A DNA stretch of 35,094 bases from Actinomycetota bacterium (GTDB taxonomy: Bacteria > Actinomycetota > Actinomycetes > Nanopelagicales > Nanopelagicaceae): assembly GCA_009698445.1 (NCBI GenBank), contig WLQG01000011.1, forward strand, positions 1-35,094. The letters are read 5' to 3'. The notes beneath the pieces were generated by a model. It searched no databases. It was not told the DNA's origin and saw nothing but the letters and a program-made list of their open reading frames with translations. Both the position numbers and the translations under genes were made by a program. Positions within the stretch are counted from its first letter, which is position 1. Each line of letters begins with the position of its first letter. This document shows, one piece after another, positions 27,994 to 35,094 of the stretch.

Positions 27994-28798
27994 GCTCCCT
28001 TGATAAGAAGAAGTAAGTGCCAATGAAAAAGATTCCAAATGCCCAACCAAGAGCGATAAGCAAATGTGAAATATGAGGGACTTGGCCATGAACTAAAGCA
28101 CGAGACCAGCTATCAAGAATTGGAAAGAGTGGGTTGAATAGTTCAAGAGTTCTCAACTTTGGCGTCAAATCACTTGCTTCATAAAGAATTGGTGACAAAT
28201 AAAGGAGAGTACGAGTCATATAAGGCAAGAAATTTGTTATGTCTCTAAAGTAAACGTTGACGCATGAAATCGTGATTGCAAGCCCTAACGACAATAGCAT
28301 CGCAATCAGTAACACTGGGATGGCCCATAACATTTGCCACGAAAAGGCAAGTCCCAGAACAGTTCGAATCACTAAAAACACCGCTAGCGTTGGCAAGAAT
28401 TTAATTACAGCAATCACAACTGCAGAAATTGGGAGCATGATGCGAGGGAATGCGGTATTTAAAATCAAACGTTGCCCAGCAGTAATTGACTTCACGCCAC
28501 CAGTAAGCGAGTTTGAGACTAAATAAAATAGAAAAAGCGTGGCAGTAAGGTGTGCATAACGGGTGCTATCGGATGAGCCTCGAATAATAACGATGAGCAA
28601 AAAATACACGGCAGATAAAAGAAGTGGGTTTAAAATTAACCATAACTGACCAAATGCTGAATCAAAGTGCTGTTCGCGTAGTTCAGATCGTGAGTATTCA
28701 GAGATAAAAGTTCGTCGCGACCATAAAGATTTCCAGTATGTGCGAAGCGGCGGCAGGCCAGCGCGAAATGGCTCGTATACCTGCAGCGGAGTGCTCAC
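27971..28798 (-). CDS. Polysaccharide ABC transporter permease (Wzm/TagG-like)
   Basis: ABC-2 permease: SEYSRSELREQHFDSAFGQLWLILNPLLLSAVYFLLIVII, FRDITNFLPYMTRTLLYLSPILYE. Confidence 0.92.
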   Translation of the reverse strand: MSTPLQVYEPFRAGLPPLRTYWKSLWSRRTFISEYSRSELREQHFDSAFGQLWLILNPLLLSAVYFLLIVIIRGSSDSTRYAHLTATLFLFYLVSNSLTGGVKSITAGQRLILNTAFPRIMLPISAVVIAVIKFLPTLAVFLVIRTVLGLAFSWQMLWAIPVLLIAMLLSLGLAITISCVNVYFRDITNFLPYMTRTLLYLSPILYEASDLTPKLRTLELFNPLFPILDSWSRALVHGQVPHISHLLIALGWAFGIFFIGTYFFLSREREFAVRL

Positions 28799-29805
28799 GG
28801 TCGTAAGGCTACCTTAGGGGCCAATGACTTTGGCGATGTTAGAAAGCCTATGCCCCATGTCATATGCATCGTGAGCAATATAAGTGGCAGTGAGACAAAC
28901 TCTGCAAGAGATTTTCCAATTCTTACCGATGCAATAAGAATAAACAACGCATACGTCAAAGCTGGAATCAAAAGGAGTGGGGAGACTAGAGAACCCAAAA
29001 CTATAGATACGAGAACTCCAAGAACTGTAAATGGTGGTGCTAAATATCTGTAATTAATTGTGCCTTCGTGTCTACGGGACACGACTCGACGCCAACGTCC
29101 GTATTCAAAATATTGTTTGGCGAGCGCTCGTACAGTTCCTCGAGGTCGATATGTAACAACTAATCGTGGATCAAAATAAATAACTCCCCCTGCAGCTCGT
29201 AATCGAAAATTCAACTCCCAATCTTGTGCGCGCGTAAACCTTTCATCAAATCCGCCAACGGCTAACAAGGCTTGCTTCCTAAAAGCACCCAAATAGACAG
29301 TATCGACGGATCCAGCACCGCCTCCAGTATGAAAACGAGAGGCACCAACACCAAAAGGGCTTCTCATCGCTCGTGCAACGCTATTTTCGAAAACGCTCTG
29401 GCCTTGGGCAGCCATAATACCGCCGACATTTACCGCACCACTTTGCTTTAAAATTTCAAATGCCAGTGAGAGATAATTGCTAGGAATCTTCGAATGTCCA
29501 TCTACACGAACAATGATTGAGTAACGTGATTGTGCCAACGCGCAATTTAATCCCGCTGCAGTGCGTCCGGATGGATTGGAAACTACGACAACACGTGAAT
29601 CCTTTTTTGCTAACTCCTGGGCGATTTTCTCGGTTCCATCATGTGATGGACCAACTGCCAGAATTATTTCTAAGTCGCCGGTGAAATCCTGATCAAGAAT
29701 CGCATTCACAGCCTCTTCTAAATATTTAGATTCGTTGAGAACTGGCAGGATGACAGAAATCTTGGGCTCCGGTGAGCCATATAACTCATTTGCTGATGTC
29801 GTCAT
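28795..29805 (-). CDS. GT2 family glycosyltransferase
   Basis: ISVILPVLNESKYLEEAVNAILDQDFTGDLEIILAVGPSHDGT, VRVDGHSKI, GGFDERFTRAQDWELNFRLR; C-terminal TM segments. Confidence 0.92.
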   Translation of the reverse strand: MTTSANELYGSPEPKISVILPVLNESKYLEEAVNAILDQDFTGDLEIILAVGPSHDGTEKIAQELAKKDSRVVVVSNPSGRTAAGLNCALAQSRYSIIVRVDGHSKIPSNYLSLAFEILKQSGAVNVGGIMAAQGQSVFENSVARAMRSPFGVGASRFHTGGGAGSVDTVYLGAFRKQALLAVGGFDERFTRAQDWELNFRLRAAGGVIYFDPRLVVTYRPRGTVRALAKQYFEYGRWRRVVSRRHEGTINYRYLAPPFTVLGVLVSIVLGSLVSPLLLIPALTYALFILIASVRIGKSLAEFVSLPLILLTMHMTWGIGFLTSPKSLAPKVALRP

Positions 29806-29841
29806 AACCCCTACACCGTATCGCCCAAGTAGTCTTACCCG

Positions 29842-30957
29842 GTGAAAGCGACGCGACCTATACGAATTATTACATCGCTGTCCCTTGCTGTCGTTGCTAT
29901 CTCTGCGTTTTCTTGGCTAGGTTTAGGTCAGGTCAGCGGAGCAATTAACCGCGTCGATGTTTTTGGTTCACTTACCAAGCGGCCCGATAAACCTAGTTCT
30001 GCGCTTAACTATTTATTAGTGGGTTCAGACACACGTGTTGGTTTAACCAAAGAACAATCGAAATTATTACGGGTAGGAACAACTAAGTCTGCTGCTGGTG
30101 CACGCTCTGACACCATGCTTTTGGTTCATATATCTAAGGCACGTGATAAAGCCACAATTATTTCAATTCCCAGAGATTCACTTGTAACTATTCCCGAACA
30201 TGAATCGTCTACGTATAAGGGCAGAATCATTCCAGCAGCTCAAGGCAAAATAAATGCAGCCTTTGCTTGGGGTGGTGCACCTTTATTAATTCAAACTATT
30301 GAACAAGAAACTAATGTAAAGATTGATCACTATGTAGAAATTGGTTTTGCTGGATTTGCCGGAATGGTTGATGCATTAGGTGGTATCCAGGTTTGTTCAA
30401 AGAGAGATATCAACGATCCAAATAGCCACTTAGTGATGAGCGCTGGAATCCACACACTTGATGGAATTGAAGCGCTCAAATATGTGCGAACTCGTGACTT
30501 TGATGGGATGGGCGACTTAGGGCGTATGCAACGTCAACAACAGTTTATGAGTGCAGTGTTGCGCAAGGTAACTAGCACTGGCGTATTGCTCAATCCAATC
30601 AAATTAGTGAATTTTTTCAATGCTGCAATTGCTACGGTTCAAACAGACTCGCAACTCAATCGTAATGACCTCATAGTTTTAGCCAAGCAACTAAAAAACC
30701 TTTCCCCTACTAAAGTCCGAACTTTGACTATTCCTTTAGGTAATGCCAACGCGCGCGTAACCGGACTTGGATCTGTGGTGACCTGGGATTCAGTGTTAGC
30801 ACCAGATCTATTTAATCGCCTGCGAGAAGATTTGCCACTCATCGATGAAGTAACCCCATCTCCATCAGCTTCATCTAGCGCCTCAGCAACTCCAACTGTG
30901 ATTGATAAATTTAAGACTCGTACCGCCGATGAAAATCCTTGCGGAGCGCTGAAGTAA
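29842..30957 (+). CDS. LytR-CpsA-Psr (LCP) family wall polymer ligase
   Basis: NYLLVGSDTRVG, ARSDTMLLVHISKARDKATIISIPRDSLV, GKINAAFAWGGAPLLIQTIE, LKYVRTRDFDGMGDLGRMQRQQQ. GTG start. Confidence 0.94.
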   Translation: MKATRPIRIITSLSLAVVAISAFSWLGLGQVSGAINRVDVFGSLTKRPDKPSSALNYLLVGSDTRVGLTKEQSKLLRVGTTKSAAGARSDTMLLVHISKARDKATIISIPRDSLVTIPEHESSTYKGRIIPAAQGKINAAFAWGGAPLLIQTIEQETNVKIDHYVEIGFAGFAGMVDALGGIQVCSKRDINDPNSHLVMSAGIHTLDGIEALKYVRTRDFDGMGDLGRMQRQQQFMSAVLRKVTSTGVLLNPIKLVNFFNAAIATVQTDSQLNRNDLIVLAKQLKNLSPTKVRTLTIPLGNANARVTGLGSVVTWDSVLAPDLFNRLREDLPLIDEVTPSPSASSSASATPTVIDKFKTRTADENPCGALK

Positions 30958-30967
30958 ACTCACGCCT

Positions 30968-32278
30968 ATGACTTTGACTCTCTCAGTAGTTGGTTGCGGC
31001 TATCTCGGCGCCACTCATGCAGCCTGTATGTCTTCACTTGGCTTCACCGTAATTGGCATAGATACAGATCCAAATAAAGTTGCAATGCTGCAACGAGGTG
31101 AGCTTCCTTTTTATGAACCAGGTCTAGATACATTATTGGCACAAGAGATGAAAACGGGTCGCCTCTCATTTACTACAGATTTTTCTGCAGTTAAAGATGC
31201 AGATATCCATTTTGTTTGTGTGGGAACCCCGCAAAGTAAAGGTGGTCTAGCTGCAGACTTAACCTATGTTCGTTCAGCCGTCGCTGAGATTGCTCCATAT
31301 TTAAAAGATGGATCACTTGTAGTTGGAAAATCAACTGTGCCAGTCGGTACTGCGCAGTCGCTGCGTGATGAACTTTCAAGGACTGCTCCTCAAGCAGATT
31401 TAGCGTGGAATCCAGAGTTTTTGCGGGAAGGCTTTGCGGTCGAAGATACTTTGACACCCAATCGTTTGGTTGTTGGTGTTGCCAATGACCGTGCAGAGCA
31501 AATTCTAAAAGAGGTTTACGAACCAATTATCGCTTTAGGTACGCCTTGGATTCGAGCAGATCTTCCTACTGCTGAACTAGTAAAAGTTGCTGCCAATTCG
31601 TTTCTTGCGACAAAAATCTCATTCATTAATGCAATGGCTGAAGTTTGTGAAGCAGCTGGCGGGGATGTCACTGTTCTTGCAAAAGCAATTGGTTATGATC
31701 CACGTATCGGAAACAAGTTCTTGCAAGCTGGCATTGGATTTGGCGGAGGGTGTTTGCCAAAAGATATCCGTGCATTCATGGCGCGGGCTGAAGAATTAGG
31801 CGCCAAACAAGCTCTTGAATTCCTACGCGAAATCGATGCAATTAACTTGCGTGCACGCCAACGCGTTATTGATGTTGTTCGCTCAGAACTTTCAGAAGAT
31901 CTAACGCAATACAAAATTGCAGTCTTAGGTGCAACTTTCAAACCAGATAGCGATGACGTGCGCGACTCTCCAGCTTTAGATATCGCTGCACAATTGCAAG
32001 CGGCTGGTGCGGCTGTCGTTGTTCATGACCCTAAGGGTATTGAGCCCGCTCGCAAGCGTTTTCCAAAGCTTGAGTACGCAGAAGTAGTTAATGATGCAGT
32101 CAAAGGTGCGGATTTAATTCTTCACTTAACTGAGTGGAAGGAATATCGCGCAATTGACCCTTCAGCTCTTTCTAGTTTAGTTAAAAACAAAATCATTATT
32201 GATGGCCGCAATATGCTTGATCGCGATTTATGGCGCAAAGCTGGCTGGAAGTTCCATGCATTAGGACGTAGTGATTAA
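30968..32278 (+). CDS. UDP-glucose/GDP-mannose dehydrogenase family (probable UDP-glucose 6-dehydrogenase)
   Basis: VVGCGYLGATHAACMSSLGFTVIGIDTDPNKV, NPEFLREGFAVEDTLTPNRLVVG, GIGFGGGCLPKDIRAF. Confidence 0.93.
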   Translation: MTLTLSVVGCGYLGATHAACMSSLGFTVIGIDTDPNKVAMLQRGELPFYEPGLDTLLAQEMKTGRLSFTTDFSAVKDADIHFVCVGTPQSKGGLAADLTYVRSAVAEIAPYLKDGSLVVGKSTVPVGTAQSLRDELSRTAPQADLAWNPEFLREGFAVEDTLTPNRLVVGVANDRAEQILKEVYEPIIALGTPWIRADLPTAELVKVAANSFLATKISFINAMAEVCEAAGGDVTVLAKAIGYDPRIGNKFLQAGIGFGGGCLPKDIRAFMARAEELGAKQALEFLREIDAINLRARQRVIDVVRSELSEDLTQYKIAVLGATFKPDSDDVRDSPALDIAAQLQAAGAAVVVHDPKGIEPARKRFPKLEYAEVVNDAVKGADLILHLTEWKEYRAIDPSALSSLVKNKIIIDGRNMLDRDLWRKAGWKFHALGRSD

Positions 32279-32672
32279 CGAGCAGGAAAAAATCGATGCC
32301 GTCCTAGCCATGAAGACTTGGGCGGTCGTTGGTCTTGGAAATAATCCAGAACGTGCAGCCTTTGGTGTTGCCAAACTATTGCAGGATAAGGGACATCGAA
32401 TTATCCCTGTTTATCCCCGTGCCGAAATCGTGCATGGTGAAACTGGATACAAAACCCTGGCAGAGATACCAGAATCAATAGATGTTGTTGATTGCTTCGT
32501 TAACTCATCCCTTGTTGGAAAAGTAGTTGATGAAGCGATAGCAATTGGTGCGAAGGCTGTGTGGTTGCAGCTAGATGTTATTGATCATGAAGCAATAGAA
32601 CGTGCACAAAAAGCTGGATTGATGACAATTATGGATCGTTGCCCTGCAATTGAGTACCAAAGGAAAAGTTAG
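32271..32672 (+). CDS. CoA-binding (YccU-like) domain protein
   Basis: [66 protein letters not shown] start overlapping upstream stop. Confidence 0.88.
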   Translation: MINEQEKIDAVLAMKTWAVVGLGNNPERAAFGVAKLLQDKGHRIIPVYPRAEIVHGETGYKTLAEIPESIDVVDCFVNSSLVGKVVDEAIAIGAKAVWLQLDVIDHEAIERAQKAGLMTIMDRCPAIEYQRKS

Positions 32673-33178
32673 AAACCAGTCTTGTTTGTACGGCGAGCGT
32701 TTAAGTTCGCACCTTTTGCTTTAGCTTCACTATTTATTTCTTTCAATGCGTCGCCGACCATGGCGCTAATTGCAGCATCTGAAATACCTAGAATGCGCGC
32801 AGCTAACAATGCTGCATTTTTTGCATTACCCACACCTACTGTTGCAACTGGAACACCCGCAGGCATTTGAACAATAGAAAGCAATGAATCCATTCCATCA
32901 AGATTTTTTAGCGCTACTGGAACTCCGATAACAGGCAACGTAGTTAAAGATGCAACCATGCCAGGCAAATGCGCCGCACCACCTGCACCAGCGATAATTA
33001 CTTTAAAACCTTTTGCTTTTGCGGTTTGTGCAAACTCAACCATCTCAAGTGGCATACGGTGTGCGGAAACAACATCTGCCTCATAGGAAATTCCAAGTTG
33101 ATCTAAAGTTTTTGCTGCCTCTTCCATTACCGGCCAATCAGAGTCTGAACCCATGATGATTGCTACATCACTCATCAA
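32669..33178 (-). CDS. purE: N5-carboxyaminoimidazole ribonucleotide mutase
   Basis: [66 protein letters not shown]. Start may be 33175. Confidence 0.96.
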   Translation of the reverse strand: MMSDVAIIMGSDSDWPVMEEAAKTLDQLGISYEADVVSAHRMPLEMVEFAQTAKAKGFKVIIAGAGGAAHLPGMVASLTTLPVIGVPVALKNLDGMDSLLSIVQMPAGVPVATVGVGNAKNAALLAARILGISDAAISAMVGDALKEINSEAKAKGANLNARRTNKTGF

Positions 33179-34280
33179 TTTCTCCGCTCATATAATCAAG
33201 GGCATGTTGAACTTCTTGGGTTAATTCTACGAGGTTATCGCCAAGCAAATTAACATGGCCAATCTTGCGCCCTGGGCGTACATCCTTCTTGTAGTGATGA
33301 AACTTCAATTCCGGTGTTCGAGCCATTAAGTGGAGATAGGGGCGATACATGTCCTTCTTTTCTGCGCCCAAGATATTTCCCATGACGGCAATCGGTGCAG
33401 TCATAGCGGGATTACCAAGAGGCAGATCTAGTACCGCACGAAGATGCTGTTCAAACTGAGAAGTAATCGATCCTTCAATTGTCCAGTGGCCCGAGTTATG
33501 TGGACGCATTGCCAACTCGTTAATAAAGAACTCTTCACCTTTAACAAAGATTTCAACTGCCATCACGCCAACAACAGCAATCTCATTGGCTATATCAAGT
33601 GCAAGCTTCTGTGCTCTTTCACTCATCTCGTTGGATAACTGAGGCGCTGGGGTAATTGTCATTGTGCAAATACCATCCTGCTGCACAGTTTGTGTTGGTG
33701 CCCACGTTGTTGCTTGACCATGTGGTGATCGAGCGACCATTACAGCTATTTCATAATCAAAATCAATTAGCTCTTCAACTAGTACTTTTCCAGCTTCTTT
33801 AAGAATTGCCGCTAATTCATCACTGCTGTTAACTTTCCAAACACCACGACCGTCATATCCGCCTGAAATAGCTTTAGCAATTACTGGAAATTCTGTGACT
33901 TCTTGGGCCTGTGTAACAACGGCATACTTTGGCGAAGGGAAATTAGTCAAACGATCACGCATTGTCGCCTTATCTTGAGAATAAATAAAACTTGCAGATC
34001 CTGGACGCACAACTACTCCATCAGCTTCTAGGCTTTTTATGATGCTCAGCGGAATAAGTTCGTGCTCAAAAGTTATTACATCGCATTTTTTAGCAAAAGC
34101 ACGAACGGTCTCGAGATCTCTGTAATCTCCCACAACATGATTAGTTATTTGTGCAGCACTGTCATCAGAATTATTTGCAAGTAACAGCAGATTGACGCCA
34201 AGCGCGGCAGCTGGTGCAACACTCATACGGGCAAGTTGCCCAGCACCGATTACTCCAACTGTAGGGAATTGATCGCTCAC
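33168..34280 (-). CDS. purK: 5-(carboxyamino)imidazole ribonucleotide synthase
   Basis: [55 protein letters not shown] start. Confidence 0.96.
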   Translation of the reverse strand: MSDQFPTVGVIGAGQLARMSVAPAAALGVNLLLLANNSDDSAAQITNHVVGDYRDLETVRAFAKKCDVITFEHELIPLSIIKSLEADGVVVRPGSASFIYSQDKATMRDRLTNFPSPKYAVVTQAQEVTEFPVIAKAISGGYDGRGVWKVNSSDELAAILKEAGKVLVEELIDFDYEIAVMVARSPHGQATTWAPTQTVQQDGICTMTITPAPQLSNEMSERAQKLALDIANEIAVVGVMAVEIFVKGEEFFINELAMRPHNSGHWTIEGSITSQFEQHLRAVLDLPLGNPAMTAPIAVMGNILGAEKKDMYRPYLHLMARTPELKFHHYKKDVRPGRKIGHVNLLGDNLVELTQEVQHALDYMSGEIDE

Positions 34281-34284
34281 CGGA

Positions 34285-35043
34285 TTATCGTAGATGAACT
34301 ACGTCGCCAGCCTGAACATGTGTGCCGGAGTCCAGAATCAACTCGCCTAAGGCTGAAATATCGACTGCCACTCCTTTTTCAATTAAATCATTTGGGTAGT
34401 GGATCTGAACTTTTGTTCCAAGGGTTCCACATAAAGATTTGTAGATATCGGCTACAGAATCTTCTCCCTGATCCCAAGCGGTAAAAATACTTTCAAACTC
34501 GGTTAGCACATTGGCTAAGAGATGATTTCTATCAATATCAGTTACACCTTCGATTGCCAGTGATGTGGCCGTTGGAACGGGTAATTCATCGTGCGTCATT
34601 CCCACGTTAATTCCAATACCAACTACAACTCCATCGCCTGTAACTTCAGCAATTAATCCTGATACTTTCTTTTCATTGATCAAAATATCATTGGGCCACT
34701 TAACGCTTGCGTTATATTTCTTAAGAGATTGTGCAACAGATACCCCTGCAATTAAAGGAATCCAACCCCAATCTTCTTTTTTTCTCTGGGGTTTCAAATA
34801 AAACGAAAACAAGAGCGCAGTATTTTTTGGTGCTTCAAAAGTACGAGACATCCTTCCGCGTCCAGCTCTTTGAAAATTAGCAGTAATGACATCACCTGGT
34901 TTTACTTTTCCGGTAGTTGCTCGTGTGACTAATGCGGTCTGAGTTGATGCGGTGACATCAACCACGCTTACTCGCCAGTACTGCGTAGTTAATGAGTTGA
35001 TCAGCGCCTTATCTAGTGCCGCTCTTAGCATTTGCTTGCCCAT
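34285..35043 (-). CDS. birA: Biotin--[acetyl-CoA-carboxylase] ligase
   Basis: ANFQRAGRGRMSRTFEAPKNTALLFS, SVKWPNDILINEKKVSGLIAEV, GIGINVG. Start set to MGKQML at 35043, 7 nt after TACGGT. Confidence 0.94.
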   Translation of the reverse strand: MGKQMLRAALDKALINSLTTQYWRVSVVDVTASTQTALVTRATTGKVKPGDVITANFQRAGRGRMSRTFEAPKNTALLFSFYLKPQRKKEDWGWIPLIAGVSVAQSLKKYNASVKWPNDILINEKKVSGLIAEVTGDGVVVGIGINVGMTHDELPVPTATSLAIEGVTDIDRNHLLANVLTEFESIFTAWDQGEDSVADIYKSLCGTLGTKVQIHYPNDLIEKGVAVDISALGELILDSGTHVQAGDVVHLR

Positions 35044-35049
35044 GACATG

Positions 35050-35056
35050 TACCGTA
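35050..35056. promoter_or_regulatory. Superimposed divergent -10 elements for birA (-) and accD (+)
   Basis: Plus TACCGT 35050-35055 is 6 nt before accD ATG; minus TACGGT 35056-35051 is 7 nt before birA ATG. Confidence 0.55.
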
Positions 35057-35061
35057 GGGGT

Positions 35062-35094
35062 ATGAGCCGTGATCTGCATACAACTGCCGGAAAA
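35062..35094 (+). CDS. Start of acyl-CoA carboxylase beta subunit (AccD5-like), truncated by window edge
   Basis: MSRDLHTTAGK resembles the conserved (D)IHTTAGKLADL N-terminus of AccD5; divergent from birA as in Mtb Rv3279c/Rv3280. Confidence 0.7.
   Translation, partial: MSRDLHTTAGK

Noticed and set aside
29806-29841. TACGGT upstream of GT2 (29805) as a 15th leaderless promoter
   Set aside because: Spacing is 9 nt rather than 6-7; counted as borderline and left out of the tally.
1-35094. CRISPR array, tRNA/rRNA, IS elements, prophage, toxin-antitoxin or defence island
   Set aside because: No regularly spaced repeats, no tRNA-like cloverleaf in the few intergenic gaps, no transposase/integrase motifs or known defence domains; nearly all sequence is explained by housekeeping and envelope genes.

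Overview
This window looks like a compact, low-GC actinobacterial chromosome segment. WhiB, DUF3499, DUF5719, DUF3117, MshB, MoeZ and MtrA-type families, with the order mtrA-ahcY, TetR-helicase, tatB-mrp and birA-accD, suggest a streamlined lineage such as freshwater acI/Nanopelagicales (an inference from style, not a database match). I support 37 protein-coding regions, two of them truncated at the window edges, plus one 12-codon upstream ORF. I see no tRNA, rRNA, CRISPR array, phage or transposon. Content by block: partial mtrA-like regulator, ahcY, phosphomannomutase, DUF3499, DUF5719, a giant GT2 membrane protein, whiB, an NDP-sugar pyrophosphorylase, dapC and fdxA; then a stand-alone SH3-like ORF with cysS, DUF6113, mshB, moeZ, tetR, DEAD helicase, marC, PHP, EamA, mrp, tatB and htrA; then an O-methyltransferase, pepA, DUF3117, an orphan sigma region-4 ORF, SRPBCC, LOG and dapD; then SpoIID/LytB, Wzt/Wzm-like ABC exporter, GT2, LCP and UDP-sugar dehydrogenase; then a CoA-binding protein, purE, purK, birA and the start of accD. 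I found no obvious new defence or mobile system. The most interesting signals are in the expression architecture. A TANNNT hexamer lies exactly 6-7 nt before 14 start codons, a leaderless-transcript signature. The birA/accD divergon has 18 bp between start codons and opposite-strand -10 elements offset by 1 bp. The DEAD helicase lies 1 nt downstream of, and +1 relative to, a 12-codon ORF that carries the leaderless promoter. All four convergent gene pairs overlap at their stop codons.
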